Shown here: piece by piece, positions 35,338 to 43,830 of the stretch
Numbering within the stretch: position 1 is the first letter of the stretch
How the letters are laid out: the number at the start of each line of letters is the position of its first letter
IMG/VR virus record: IMGVR_UViG_3300044619_002381
Coordinates: 39,309-103,308 of that record
Direction: 5' to 3' (one strand)
DNA: 64,000 nucleotides
Origin: a virus
The notes under the pieces: model-generated
Seen by the model: only the letters and a program-made list of their open reading frames with translations
Told to the model about the DNA's origin: nothing
The model's database searches: none
Position numbers and translations under genes: made by a program

Positions 35338-35907
35338 TTAAATTGGTTTGATGGTTGCTTTTAGTTTGTTTTCTGGTTCTCCGGGTTCAGTTGTATCTGA
35401 TGGCCGGATTATAAAGCTGAATTTCTTTTCAGGGTCTGATAATAGGTGAAAATCACCCATAAAATGTTTGCCTTCAGAAGATAACAAAAATGAATTACCC
35501 GGTGTTGGCGGAGAACACAAGGCAATGTCACCTTCTAAATCGGGGTCAGCCTCTTCGATGGCTATTACTAATTCCCTGTAAATGGCAGAGGTCTTAGCCA
35601 GATCCTCATCAGTGGTTATTTCAGCCCTGACTTCATCCTGTACGGCCTCTAAGCGAGATTCTAGACCAGTGTCAAGCTGGATGGTGAAGATGGCTCCGTC
35701 ATTTTCCGACTCAAACATGACTTCCTCAGGTTCAAATTCGCAATCTTCGGGCTCTTGATCTGTGAAATCAAACTCCAGAAGCGAGTAGAAAGCTTCTTTA
35801 AGTGTGTCACCGTCTGGGCCACCCAGATAGTTGGCTATGGCATAGAAGATTTTGGGGTTTGCTAACAATCTGGAGACAGGGTATACAATTGACATAGTTC
35901 GGTCCAT
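35338..35907 (-). CDS. Acidic hypothetical protein (189 aa)
   Basis: A 189-residue acidic protein (many Glu/Asp, for example EPEDCEFEPEEVMFESEND). No family recognised. A promoter lies directly upstream with a predicted start site near 35909, so the first gene of this transcript. If transcription starts there, the first ATG (35907) would be nearly leaderless and the ATG at 35895 has only about 14 nt of leader without a ribosome site. Confidence 0.65.
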   Translation of the reverse strand: MDRTMSIVYPVSRLLANPKIFYAIANYLGGPDGDTLKEAFYSLLEFDFTDQEPEDCEFEPEEVMFESENDGAIFTIQLDTGLESRLEAVQDEVRAEITTDEDLAKTSAIYRELVIAIEEADPDLEGDIALCSPPTPGNSFLLSSEGKHFMGDFHLLSDPEKKFSFIIRPSDTTEPGEPENKLKATIKPI

Positions 35908-35915
35908 CTACTCTT

Positions 35916-35943
35916 AGTATAGCAGGGAGGCCCCGTAAGTAAA
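35916..35943 (-). promoter_or_regulatory. Sigma70-like promoter TTTACT-16-TATACT
   Basis: -35 TTTACT at 35938-35943 and -10 TATACT at 35916-35921, 16-nt spacer, just upstream of 35338-35907. The same -35 hexamer in a closely similar context precedes the tyrosyl-tRNA synthetase gene. Confidence 0.65.
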
Positions 35944-35966
35944 CCCCCCTTGTGTTTTACCCTGTT

Positions 35967-37025
35967 TCACTCTGGGTTTTCTCTAACTTGTTGGATTCTT
36001 TGCTGGGCGATGTCGAGGTACGATTCCTCCATTTCAATGCCAATAAAGTTGAATCCCTCCAGTAGGGAAGCCTTTCCAGTTGTTCCAGAGCCTAAGAATG
36101 GGTCAAGTACGGTACCACCGGGCGGCGTAATTAAGCGGCACAAGTAACGCATTAAATTTGTTGGTTTGACTGTGGGGTGATTGTTGGTTTCACCATTGAG
36201 ACCTTCGTTTCTGTCTTTTTTATTAGCTTTGGCGCAGTAGAAGAACCGGGCGGCGCTGCCCCCGTTGTCGTCGTGGCCACGCACTGTGGATTCACCACCG
36301 TACACGCCATAGGCGTTTGATTTGCCCTTGCCCGTGCCACGATGAGCAGCTTTAGCCGGACCCGTCTGTGGAAACAACCCCACCACCTCGTCGCTGCCAT
36401 CCGTGATCAGGTTAGCGGGCCATCTACCGGTGAGCCCATCGCCGGTCCTGGTTCCGCGTTCCATGCCATAGCTGCCATAAACCTTGTTCTCGCCGCCATA
36501 AGGGCGCCCAAGTCCGTCATTCGTCCCCACCCTGCACCCATCAATGTTGATAGCCCCGGTGCCGTGCTCCAGCACGTTTGCGGCCACGGTGCCCTCTGAG
36601 ATGGGCTTGCGGGCCATGGTGATCGGCTCTAGGGCGGGCTTTAAGGAGCCTCCCCAGCCATCACGCACAGTCTCACCGTTGCTGTCCTTGATGTAGCCCA
36701 CCTTGTTGAATCCACTTCCGTAGACCCACGCAATCATATCACGAATCTCAAACCCCGCATCCTCAATCCGCACCGCCATCCGGTGCTGCGTGCGCGTGCC
36801 AGCAAATGACAGTAAATGGCCACCAGGCTTCAGCACCCGCAGGCACTCTTTCCAAATATCAACACTTGGCACATCATAGTCCCATTTTTTACCCATAAAC
36901 GCCAGGCCATAGGGCGGATCAGTACAAATAGCATCGATACTATTGTCGGGCATTTCCTTTAATACATCAAGGCAATTGCCATGGTACAGTTGATAGCGGT
37001 CTTCGGAAACGTAAGGCTTAATCAT
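35967..37025 (-). CDS. DNA methyltransferase, DPPY type (352 aa)
   Basis: S-adenosylmethionine-dependent DNA amino-methyltransferase: catalytic DPPY at residues 36-39, a RVLKPGGHLL motif, and the AdoMet-binding DPFLGSGTTG at about 308-317, an order typical of beta-class N6-adenine or N4-cytosine enzymes. It may protect phage DNA from host restriction. The central part (about 120-270) is G+C-rich relative to the surroundings, with Gly/Asn-rich loops as in a target recognition domain. It overlaps the topoisomerase gene by 4 nt (ATGA). No partner restriction enzyme is visible. Confidence 0.86.
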   Translation of the reverse strand: MIKPYVSEDRYQLYHGNCLDVLKEMPDNSIDAICTDPPYGLAFMGKKWDYDVPSVDIWKECLRVLKPGGHLLSFAGTRTQHRMAVRIEDAGFEIRDMIAWVYGSGFNKVGYIKDSNGETVRDGWGGSLKPALEPITMARKPISEGTVAANVLEHGTGAINIDGCRVGTNDGLGRPYGGENKVYGSYGMERGTRTGDGLTGRWPANLITDGSDEVVGLFPQTGPAKAAHRGTGKGKSNAYGVYGGESTVRGHDDNGGSAARFFYCAKANKKDRNEGLNGETNNHPTVKPTNLMRYLCRLITPPGGTVLDPFLGSGTTGKASLLEGFNFIGIEMEESYLDIAQQRIQQVRENPE

Positions 37026-39082
37026 GGTAGTTTAATCTCATTTAGGTTTGCAATTTTAGCCCCTTTCGCACCGGGTTTCCCCAGCTTTACAGAAAGGTCA
37101 ATTTTTGTTGGTTTTTTCTTTGTTGATACCCACTCGACGGTAAATGGTTTCTCCCCAAAATACATAAAGACGGCCCCTTCCGGCAACCATTGCTTGCCCG
37201 TGCTTGTGGTTCTACACAGGGTTTCACCATCCATGGCCATAGCCCTTAGTTGACCATCAACCATAAATACAGCCAGGTATTTGCGTCCCGAGACGTATGC
37301 TTCCGGTTTTGCAAGCACCACAGGTGAATACCCTGTGGAAATTACACCCTTAAACGAAGCAGGCACCTTCTTTAGCATTCCGTCCTCGCACACTAGGATT
37401 AGCTTGTCGGTAGACCCCATGGCCAGGCAACCCTTGGGCCCTTTAGACTGTTCAATCACACCTTTCTTCATGTCGATTTTTAAGAAACGTGGTTTTGCTA
37501 TTGGGGTGGTGTCTGAGGGGGTAGTGGCCGGAGGGAGAGACCCTGCGTTGTCTACTTTGGACCGGACCCCTACGGCAACAGGAACATCAATCAAAGGGCT
37601 CCTGCGGGGGACCCCATATTGCTTGTTGATCCTAGCAAGTTCCTCCAACATGTATGACTTTCGGGCACTGACATTATTGGCTTTGTCCCCCACCAGGGAC
37701 TCTAGCCTATTGATGTCAGCCAATAGCTCATTTTTCTCACAAGACATCAAATCAAAGTCTAGGCACGTTAATTGCCGCAACCTCATTTCTAAAATGGCAT
37801 CAGCTTGTTGCTCGGTGAATTTAAGCGGTGCTGACATTAGGGACTGCTTGGCTTCAGATTTGCCATTTGCGGCACGAATGCGCTTAATGACTAGGTCCAT
37901 ACGGTCAATAGCCTTTAGGAGACCATCAACGATGTGTAATCTTTTGTTTTTTGCCTCCAGTTCATGTTCAAATTTAACATCAAGCCGATCCAATCTCCAT
38001 TGGACCCATCGTTGGATGATTTGTACCGGTGATAACTCAACGGGCTTAAACCCATCGATAACCAAGGTTTTAGCTGAGTATTTGCAATCAAGGTCTGTAT
38101 ATGTGTATAGCAACTGCTTTACCAAATTAATATCAGCACCAGGTTTGAGGACCACCACCAGCCTATCCCCACTAATATCACTTTCATCTGTGATTTCGGC
38201 GATCCCTTCAATACGTCCTTTTTCTAACTCACTCTTGATCTGCTCACCAAGTTTCTCTGGATTGGTGCCAGGTGGCAAACAAGTGAAAGTCAAGGTGGAT
38301 CGATCCCTGGCTTTTCCGCCCCTTTTCTGAATACCAGTCTCAACACAAGCCACGCAGCGTATTCCCCCGATTCCAGTACGGGTATAAGCATCTAGTTGCT
38401 CGTCTTGGACGATTTGGGTGCCAGTTGGGAAATCGGGAATTAGAGATAGGCTGGCTTTTTTTATATTATCAAGGTGGGCCTTTTCGGTAGGGGCATCCTT
38501 GCAAATTAACTTAATGGCTTCTACGATGGAGCGTAGACTGTGGGGAGCCAAACGGGTAGCAAAACCCACGGCAATTCCTGAGTCACCGTTTAGCAAAACG
38601 GTTGGCAAAGAAGTATTAAACCTGATGGCCTCCCGCTTACTGCCATCATAGTTTGATTTAGTTTCCCACACTTCCCGGTCTTGTAAAAGAAGTTCCACTG
38701 CGGAAATTCGTAGTCTATTTTCTAGGTACCTTTCTGCTGAGGGGGAGTCAACTGTGCTTCCAATATTTCCATGACAATCAATCCAAGGGACATTATTGTT
38801 CCAAGGAGTAGCCATGTTAATGAGGGCCCCGTATGCAGAGCCATGGGGATGGTAATAGGCACTAGTTAGGCCCGTAGTTCGGGCACACTTTACATACGGT
38901 TTATTCGGAAGCAATCCCTCTTCAATCATTGTCTGAAGGATGCGTCTTTGAACTGGCTTTAGCCCATCGCAAATGTCCGGTATCGATCTCCCGATAAGCA
39001 CGGCCATACTATAGCTCAAATAGTCTTCCTTGAGCTGATCGACGAGATTGACTTCTGTGATTTTTGGCCTAGTTTTAGTCAT
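37022..39082 (-). CDS. Type IIA topoisomerase subunit A (GyrA/ParC-like, 686 aa)
   Basis: N-terminal breakage-reunion domain with SYSMAVLIGRSIPD...DGLKPVQRRIL (about 24-49), YYHPHGSAYGAL at 76-87 and the catalytic tyrosine, Tyr119, in AERYLENRLR. A coiled coil and a shortened C-terminal region follow; at 686 residues it is smaller than host GyrA (800-plus). It would cut and rejoin DNA during replication, but needs an ATPase partner. No GyrB/ParE-like gene is found in the window, so either it lies elsewhere or the host subunit is used. It overlaps the HNH-like gene by 8 nt. Confidence 0.88.
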   Translation of the reverse strand: MTKTRPKITEVNLVDQLKEDYLSYSMAVLIGRSIPDICDGLKPVQRRILQTMIEEGLLPNKPYVKCARTTGLTSAYYHPHGSAYGALINMATPWNNNVPWIDCHGNIGSTVDSPSAERYLENRLRISAVELLLQDREVWETKSNYDGSKREAIRFNTSLPTVLLNGDSGIAVGFATRLAPHSLRSIVEAIKLICKDAPTEKAHLDNIKKASLSLIPDFPTGTQIVQDEQLDAYTRTGIGGIRCVACVETGIQKRGGKARDRSTLTFTCLPPGTNPEKLGEQIKSELEKGRIEGIAEITDESDISGDRLVVVLKPGADINLVKQLLYTYTDLDCKYSAKTLVIDGFKPVELSPVQIIQRWVQWRLDRLDVKFEHELEAKNKRLHIVDGLLKAIDRMDLVIKRIRAANGKSEAKQSLMSAPLKFTEQQADAILEMRLRQLTCLDFDLMSCEKNELLADINRLESLVGDKANNVSARKSYMLEELARINKQYGVPRRSPLIDVPVAVGVRSKVDNAGSLPPATTPSDTTPIAKPRFLKIDMKKGVIEQSKGPKGCLAMGSTDKLILVCEDGMLKKVPASFKGVISTGYSPVVLAKPEAYVSGRKYLAVFMVDGQLRAMAMDGETLCRTTSTGKQWLPEGAVFMYFGEKPFTVEWVSTKKKPTKIDLSVKLGKPGAKGAKIANLNEIKLP

Positions 39083-39878
39083 TAGTAATTTCTTCCCTTA
39101 GCGAGGGATCAATGCCCCTAGCAGTTTGATATCGAGTGAGGCCGCCAGGTGTTGATATTTTTCCCGTTACTAAGCAGCGTACGCGCCTAGAATTAGTTTT
39201 TTTAGCCATATCGGAAAAATGCAGGGGATTCTTGGCCAATGTCACACGCGCTGATCGCCTAGCATGATTGCTAAAAAACTCAGGGTCTTTGCTTAGTTTA
39301 GTTTGATTAGCTTTTTCATATGCTTGTTTCCTCTTTTCTGGAGTCATGGCCTTTTTCATCGCCAAATACCTACTTTCTTTTTCTTCAGGGGATAACTTGG
39401 CCATCGCCGCTCGACCCCCTGCTTGTTTCTGCTCCCGGGTTTGACTAAGTGCCCCCTTTCTAGAAAACTCTGCTTTTTCTTCAGGGGATAACTTGGCCAT
39501 CGCCGCTCGACCCCCTGCTTGTTTATGCTCCCGGGTTTCTTCTCTGGGGAGACCTTTCCATCTAATTATTCCGGGAATGGCTTTAACCCCCATCCACTTT
39601 CGCCAAAGAGATAAAATCTCCGCCTCAAGGTAAGATTTCTCCCAGCCCCAAATACAAGGGTGGTTACACTCCTCTGACTGCAAAACACCTTGAATAGCGT
39701 GGTGCTCTTTGAGCAGAAGAACGGTATTACTTCCCCCTAGGCATTTTGGGACAGGGTAATGACAAGACTCCCAATCCCCGTGGCAAGGATTACCAGGTTC
39801 CAGCCGGTTGTCAAAGTAATAGTCTTCGCACCACCTTACAAATTGCTCCTGAGTCGGCATCATTTTAGCATTAGTCAA
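39075..39878 (-). CDS. HNH-like endonuclease with repeated Lys/Ala-rich region (267 aa)
   Basis: Residues about 35-85 hold an HNH-type block with CHYPVPKCLGGSN and LLLKEHHAIQGVLQSEE plus Cys residues that could bind zinc. Residues about 110-200 repeat an AGGRAAMAKLSPEEK motif, encoded by a long direct DNA repeat, followed by NUMOD-like basic helices. It is freestanding: no intron signature surrounds it. It overlaps both neighbours (8 nt and 4 nt). Freestanding HNH enzymes in phages act as homing elements that target nearby genes; a topoisomerase gene beside it would be a typical target. Confidence 0.72.
   Translation of the reverse strand: MTNAKMMPTQEQFVRWCEDYYFDNRLEPGNPCHGDWESCHYPVPKCLGGSNTVLLLKEHHAIQGVLQSEECNHPCIWGWEKSYLEAEILSLWRKWMGVKAIPGIIRWKGLPREETREHKQAGGRAAMAKLSPEEKAEFSRKGALSQTREQKQAGGRAAMAKLSPEEKESRYLAMKKAMTPEKRKQAYEKANQTKLSKDPEFFSNHARRSARVTLAKNPLHFSDMAKKTNSRRVRCLVTGKISTPGGLTRYQTARGIDPSLREEITND
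39377..39538 (-). repeat. 66-bp direct repeat, 96-bp period, inside the HNH-like gene
   Basis: 39377-39442 and 39473-39538 match at all but about one position. The 96-bp period (32 codons) keeps the frame, so the protein carries a duplicated segment. Confidence 0.9.
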
Positions 39879-40435
39879 GGTAAAAAATCCAGATAGTCAA
39901 GGATCGTTTCCTTGGCTTCCGATGCTTTTACCCGAACAGGAGTAAAACTTTTGCCGTACTCAGTTGAAAACGAATTAAGATACTCCTCAAGGTGCCCATC
40001 CAAACGTAAAGCGTCTTCTTCAGATTCATATCTGCCTTGGGGGTCATACGGGAAATCCCTACTAAGAAGAAAATTCAAATGCACCACACCGTCATTAGTA
40101 GAGTGGTTTACAAACCCCTTGGCCGCCTCATCGACGTAACTGGATATCACACCGTGATAATAGGTGGCATAAAACCCGGCAAGCAATACCGGGGAGTCAG
40201 TGACAATGTACCTCACGGTGCCATACAGGAAAGACTCATAATGGGATTGTTTACCTAGTAGGTACAATTGGTCGTACTTCCCGATTTTCCTCTTTGTGTA
40301 AGCCCAGTGTTTGACATATTCGCGAACAAGTTCTGCGCTTTCGCCTTGTTTCTTGAGTTCGCTGTAAATGTCGGGCGCAGCAGTGGATTTACCCGTACCT
40401 GGGCCACCAAATAGATTAATTACGGTAGTTTGCAT
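39875..40435 (-). CDS. P-loop NTPase/kinase-like protein (186 aa)
   Basis: Walker A GGPGTGKST directly after a MQTTVINLF strand, and a later VTDSPVLL segment as in AAA_28/NadR-kinase-like ATPases found in many phages. It probably phosphorylates a nucleotide or small metabolite. I chose the ATG at 40435 because the motif then follows at the normal distance; an in-frame ATG at 40465 would add ten residues. It overlaps the HNH-like gene by 4 nt. Confidence 0.78.
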   Translation of the reverse strand: MQTTVINLFGGPGTGKSTAAPDIYSELKKQGESAELVREYVKHWAYTKRKIGKYDQLYLLGKQSHYESFLYGTVRYIVTDSPVLLAGFYATYYHGVISSYVDEAAKGFVNHSTNDGVVHLNFLLSRDFPYDPQGRYESEEDALRLDGHLEEYLNSFSTEYGKSFTPVRVKASEAKETILDYLDFLP

Positions 40436-40532
40436 GGCGAATGTGGTTTGTGAAGATGGTGTCAATCATGGATATTGTATCGTTTGGCGCCCCAAAGTCA
40501 ATGGCTGTAGGTATGGATGTGGCTAGGGGGGG

Positions 40533-40730
40533 TTATTGTCGGCATGCGCCTACTTCCCTCAGGCAATCAGGACATTGCCACCCGGTAATCTTACCATTTT
40601 CTAAAACTCCTATCAACCGCGAATGAAAAGCCCCTGGCTCGCATGTGTGAGGCAAAAGCATTTCGCTTGCTATGAGATTTGTGCAACAATGGGGGCATTG
40701 CTTGCAGTGTAGAATGGTGGGATATGGCAT
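40533..40730 (-). CDS. Small zinc-ribbon-like protein (65 aa)
   Basis: A 65-residue protein with CxxCxxCC near the N-terminus and a CPDC in the C-terminal part, spaced as in a zinc ribbon. Between them lies a short basic region. It lies between a P-loop gene and a metallophosphoesterase gene. Small zinc-ribbon proteins in phages are often regulators or protein-contact modules; the function here is unknown. Confidence 0.55.
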   Translation of the reverse strand: MPYPTILHCKQCPHCCTNLIASEMLLPHTCEPGAFHSRLIGVLENGKITGWQCPDCLREVGACRQ

Positions 40731-40801
40731 TAGGGTTATTAGTGTAGAATAGTGGGGGCTAGTATGGGCTAGTATGGGCTATTTAGACCAACCCCTCAGC
40801 A

Positions 40802-41437
40802 TCAAACATCGATGTCAACGTATTCTAATTCACCTAGGCTAATAATCTCGACGCCGTTGTAAATTTTACGCGAAGACAGATGCCAATGGCCATGCACCCA
40901 TAGGTCCGGCTTATGAATTTCAAGCATATTGTCGAAACACCTTCGGGTTACAGACGGGATATCATACTTATGTATTCCTTTTTCATGGCAAATACGGGTT
41001 ATGACCGAATCCGGGCACTCATGGGTGACGACGATTTTTGGTTTTATCAACTCATAAGCATCCATTATATTGGACAATTCACCATAGGACAATTCCTCAT
41101 CGTGCCACCAGTCGTAGTTTTCGGTCCGCCGATCTCTGTCAATGGAAAAAGCCCCGCCAACACAAAATATATCGTCGCGGCCAAAGGCAGACCCACCGTC
41201 TTTGATCCAGAAGGGGTGTCTCTTGCAAGCTCCGGGACTATCGTGGTTTCCACGAATGAAGAAGTGCTCCCCCTTGGCCATGTGGTCGTAGGGCGGGTTG
41301 CTATAGGGTTTGTTGGTACGAGGGTTGATGAATCCGACTCCAAAATCCCCAACTTGCAAGGAACGGTTGCACCCTTTAATGATGTCCTGAAATTTACTCC
41401 ATTTCGCGTGGACATCTCCAATGAATCTAATTTGCAT
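40802..41437 (-). CDS. Metallophosphoesterase (211 aa)
   Basis: Calcineurin-like phosphoesterase motifs in order: GDVH (7-10), a QVGDFG (28-33) segment, GNHD (63-66) and GHWH (183-186). These ligate two metal ions and hydrolyse phosphomonoesters or diesters. Phage relatives act on nucleotides, RNA ends or proteins; the substrate here is unknown. It overlaps the next gene's start by 11 nt and has clean family length. Confidence 0.85.
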   Translation of the reverse strand: MQIRFIGDVHAKWSKFQDIIKGCNRSLQVGDFGVGFINPRTNKPYSNPPYDHMAKGEHFFIRGNHDSPGACKRHPFWIKDGGSAFGRDDIFCVGGAFSIDRDRRTENYDWWHDEELSYGELSNIMDAYELIKPKIVVTHECPDSVITRICHEKGIHKYDIPSVTRRCFDNMLEIHKPDLWVHGHWHLSSRKIYNGVEIISLGELEYVDIDV

Positions 41438-41672
41438 TTTGTTTTTTGGCGATTTTGTTAAATTGCTTCACGATAGACTCAGCTTGTGCGGGGCTGTCTA
41501 CTTCACAGAGAACAATGTAGATACCCGCGAATAGGGACCTGGCTATCCCTGAGCCTTGGGTAGTATAGGTTGCTGTGCCGACTGTGAGTAAGCGGCAAAG
41601 AATAGGGCTAAGAATGGGGATTTGTGGTACTATCATAGTTTTTGTAGGTGGGTAGGGTTGCCCCCAAATCAA
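41427..41672 (-). CDS. Small hypothetical protein (81 aa)
   Basis: An 81-residue protein with a hydrophobic middle (IARSLFAGIYIVLCEV) and basic C-terminus. It is overlapped on both sides (11 and 4 nt), which favours real translation. The M13 codon is a possible alternative start. No family recognised. Confidence 0.5.
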   Translation of the reverse strand: MIWGQPYPPTKTMIVPQIPILSPILCRLLTVGTATYTTQGSGIARSLFAGIYIVLCEVDSPAQAESIVKQFNKIAKKQNAN

Positions 41673-41989
41673 ACGGACTCATAAGATACGACAGTTTTTT
41701 CTTTCATCTTGAAGAAGACATAAGAGTTACCACAATCTGACCAAGACATTTCTTCACTGAAAACATCACAAACTCCCCGGATGCCAAGTAGACCACCCTG
41801 CACCTGAATAACAGAAGTTGAAAGGGCATACCATCTGTGCCTATCGTAGTCCAGGTTATCCTCCAAAATGGTGAACCCATCACTGAAGTACTCTTCATAG
41901 AGATCATATGGTAAGTCATCTTCCCAACAACCCGCTTGGTTTAGGTTTAGCGATTGGAGTTTGTCAAGCATTTCGTCAAATTTGTTCAT
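41669..41989 (-). CDS. Hypothetical protein (106 aa)
   Basis: A 106-residue acidic protein (MNKFDEMLDKLQSL) with many aromatic residues. Translationally coupled to the downstream small gene through a 4-nt overlap. No family recognised. Confidence 0.6.
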   Translation of the reverse strand: MNKFDEMLDKLQSLNLNQAGCWEDDLPYDLYEEYFSDGFTILEDNLDYDRHRWYALSTSVIQVQGGLLGIRGVCDVFSEEMSWSDCGNSYVFFKMKEKTVVSYESV

Positions 41990-42059
41990 TTTAGGTTGGG
42001 TTTGGTTTGGATTGAGGTAATTCTCAAGGTTGTCTCCAGAAGCTTGTATTTATAATAGG

Positions 42060-43172
42060 TTACCCCAAGACGTTCAAATCGGGATACAAACTCAAAAGCT
42101 CCTCCTTCGAAAGAACATCATACTCATCTTCCGGTTGCCAGATAATCTCAAGGGCGACTAGGTCATCAGGTGTGATAGATCCTAGGGCTACCAGATTTGA
42201 CTTTAGGCCCTCATGTGAGTCAGATGGCCTTAGGTTAAGATCCCCGTTCGTAACTACCAGGACATTCACAAGGATGTATTCGTTGTCTTGGGTTTTTTCG
42301 TGAGCCTTTTCCTTACTCTTTGAGAGACGACCGTCAACGTTCGTCAAAGTTTCTTCCGACGCTCGGGAACGCTCTTCCATGGAGAACTGGTTAAAGAGAT
42401 CTTCCGCATTGTCAATGGACTCCCTGTTCTTATCACTCCAAGCGTAGATGACCTTATCAGGGTGCCGGAGAAGAGCAAGGGTTGTTTCTTGTAGGATCTT
42501 GGCAAGGCCGTATGAACTGTCGGTATCTCCTTGTTCGGCCATCCGAATTAGGTCAGATTGAATGTCTTTGGCTGACGCAAGTAGGGCCACTCGTTGACGC
42601 ACTACTGTGAGTTTCTTATACTTTTCCTTTTGGGTGCTTAACCACGGGCCTACAAAGTCTTCCCACCCTCCGCACAAAAGAATGCCTGCAATAATTACCA
42701 CACCCATTGAAGCAAGCAGAGTCAAAAGAACCACCGGATTGGCAGGTTGTTGACTGACTGTGGTCACCCGCGAAGGCAAGGAGTATGGGATAGCCGGTGC
42801 AACATTTGGAGTCAAGTCAGGCATGACGATGATGTTAGTGCTCGAATGACTTGGGGGGTTGTAAGAGGGTCTGGGGACAGGTGAAGGAGTGTATGTTCTC
42901 GGTGCAGAGTAACTATGGCTGGGACGGCTGATACTTGGGGAGCTGGGGCGACTATAGCTAGGGGAAGGGCTACGACGGCTGTAGCTCGGGGTGCTAGGAC
43001 GACTATAGCTCGGCCTACTATAGCTCGGGGAGCTTGAGCGGCTGCGAAAGCTACTACCGCCGATGCGACCAGCAGATGCAGCAAAAGCGGGGGACGCCGT
43101 CAATAGCATCGCAACCGTGAGCGTCAGAATTATTGTCTTGAGTGATTTGGTGTTCATGGGTTTCATTTTCAT
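42060..43172 (-). CDS. DUF1517-type membrane protein, cyanobacterial style (370 aa)
   Basis: Signal peptide at 1-31 ending SPAFA, followed by ASAGRIGGSSFRSRSSS, the hallmark of DUF1517 proteins of cyanobacteria and plastids. Residues 45-110 are a Ser/Pro/Tyr repeat region (SYSRPS-like), a membrane helix lies at about 148-168, and the remaining 200 residues form the cytosolic or stromal-side DUF1517 domain. Family function is poorly known, though members are membrane-bound. A phage copy probably derives from a host, and supports a cyanobacterial host. An alternative start is M6. Confidence 0.8.
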   Translation of the reverse strand: MKMKPMNTKSLKTIILTLTVAMLLTASPAFAASAGRIGGSSFRSRSSSPSYSRPSYSRPSTPSYSRRSPSPSYSRPSSPSISRPSHSYSAPRTYTPSPVPRPSYNPPSHSSTNIIVMPDLTPNVAPAIPYSLPSRVTTVSQQPANPVVLLTLLASMGVVIIAGILLCGGWEDFVGPWLSTQKEKYKKLTVVRQRVALLASAKDIQSDLIRMAEQGDTDSSYGLAKILQETTLALLRHPDKVIYAWSDKNRESIDNAEDLFNQFSMEERSRASEETLTNVDGRLSKSKEKAHEKTQDNEYILVNVLVVTNGDLNLRPSDSHEGLKSNLVALGSITPDDLVALEIIWQPEDEYDVLSKEELLSLYPDLNVLG

Positions 43173-43230
43173 GTACTAATGGTAACGGTTCTGCAACGCA
43201 GAAACAAGGGGAGAAGCCGAAGGCTTCCGT

Positions 43231-43242
43231 TCGGTTAACCGA
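43231..43242. promoter_or_regulatory. Candidate operator palindrome TCGGTTAACCGA
   Basis: A perfect 12-bp palindrome in the gap upstream of the DUF1517 gene. Related sequences occur at 52961-52971, 56310-56319 and 57578-57588, all at gene boundaries. Confidence 0.4.
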
Positions 43243-43266
43243 CCTTGGGTTTCATCAATCACGGCA

Positions 43267-43719
43267 TTAATCACTTCCACAATCAAAGCCGCCAAAGTCG
43301 TGACCACCGCAATCATGACCCCCGTAGTCATGGCTGCTTCCATAGTCATGGCACCCGGAGTTATAACTGCTGTGGCTACTATAACTAATGAAAGTATCAT
43401 CGTCTACGTCTCTTGAGTAACGTTCAGTTGTAGCCCTTCTTCTTGTTTGTGATTTATTTCCTATCTCGGATCTCGGGCCACCTGCTTGGTGTTTAGATAT
43501 GAAATTGACAGCGGCTTCTTCGCCGAACGAGGTACGAATGCGACTAAGGAGTATTGGATCTATAGGACCTTTGAAACCTTGATACAGGGCTGAGGGTTCA
43601 GGTTTCTCGGCAGTATCCTCTTTGCGTTTGACTTTGGGGGCTTTTTGAGTTAAGCTCATGCTTGCGGTTAATGCCGTAGTGATTAGGAGAATGGCTATGA
43701 CTGGTAAAAGAAAGGTCAT
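43267..43719 (-). CDS. Membrane-anchored protein with Gly-His-Asp-Cys tail (150 aa)
   Basis: An N-terminal hydrophobic segment (LLPVIAILLITTALTASM) could anchor the protein. The centre is basic, and the C-terminal 40 residues are a low-complexity tail with repeated SSHDYGGHDCGGHDFGG, which could bind metal ions. The tail resembles the end of some cyanobacterial and plant TPM/DUF1517 neighbours, but I cannot confirm that. It directly precedes the DUF1517 gene and may work with it. Confidence 0.6.
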   Translation of the reverse strand: MTFLLPVIAILLITTALTASMSLTQKAPKVKRKEDTAEKPEPSALYQGFKGPIDPILLSRIRTSFGEEAAVNFISKHQAGGPRSEIGNKSQTRRRATTERYSRDVDDDTFISYSSHSSYNSGCHDYGSSHDYGGHDCGGHDFGGFDCGSD

Positions 43720-43747
43720 TTGTGGGTTGGTTGTAGAGGGTGGTGTG

Positions 43748-43810
43748 GGCCGGGTATCGCCTGCGGCGCCCGTCCCTGGTCGGGGGCTTACGCCCCCTCC
43801 CGAAATTTTT
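43748..43810. repeat. G+C-rich dispersed repeat, copy A
   Basis: About 63 nt, nearly identical to 51088-51151, with core GCCTGCGGCGCCCGTCCCTG, a GGGGGC/GCCCCC hairpin and a CCCGAAATTTTT end. The copy lies between genes and stands out by its G+C content. Confidence 0.85.
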
Positions 43811-43830
43811 AGGGGGCTGTCATTAGATGG

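Noticed and set aside
39075-39878. The freestanding HNH-like gene as a marker of another intron in the topoisomerase gene.
   Set aside because: The topoisomerase frame is continuous and no R or S core element was found around it.
42047-42056. TATAAATA resembling a T4 late promoter upstream of 41989.
   Set aside because: A single occurrence, and no T4-type late sigma factor is visible in the window.
43176-43400. A 74-codon minus-strand frame rich in Ala, Val and Met.
   Set aside because: Shadow of the Gly-His-Asp-Cys coding region at 43267-43719 in another frame.
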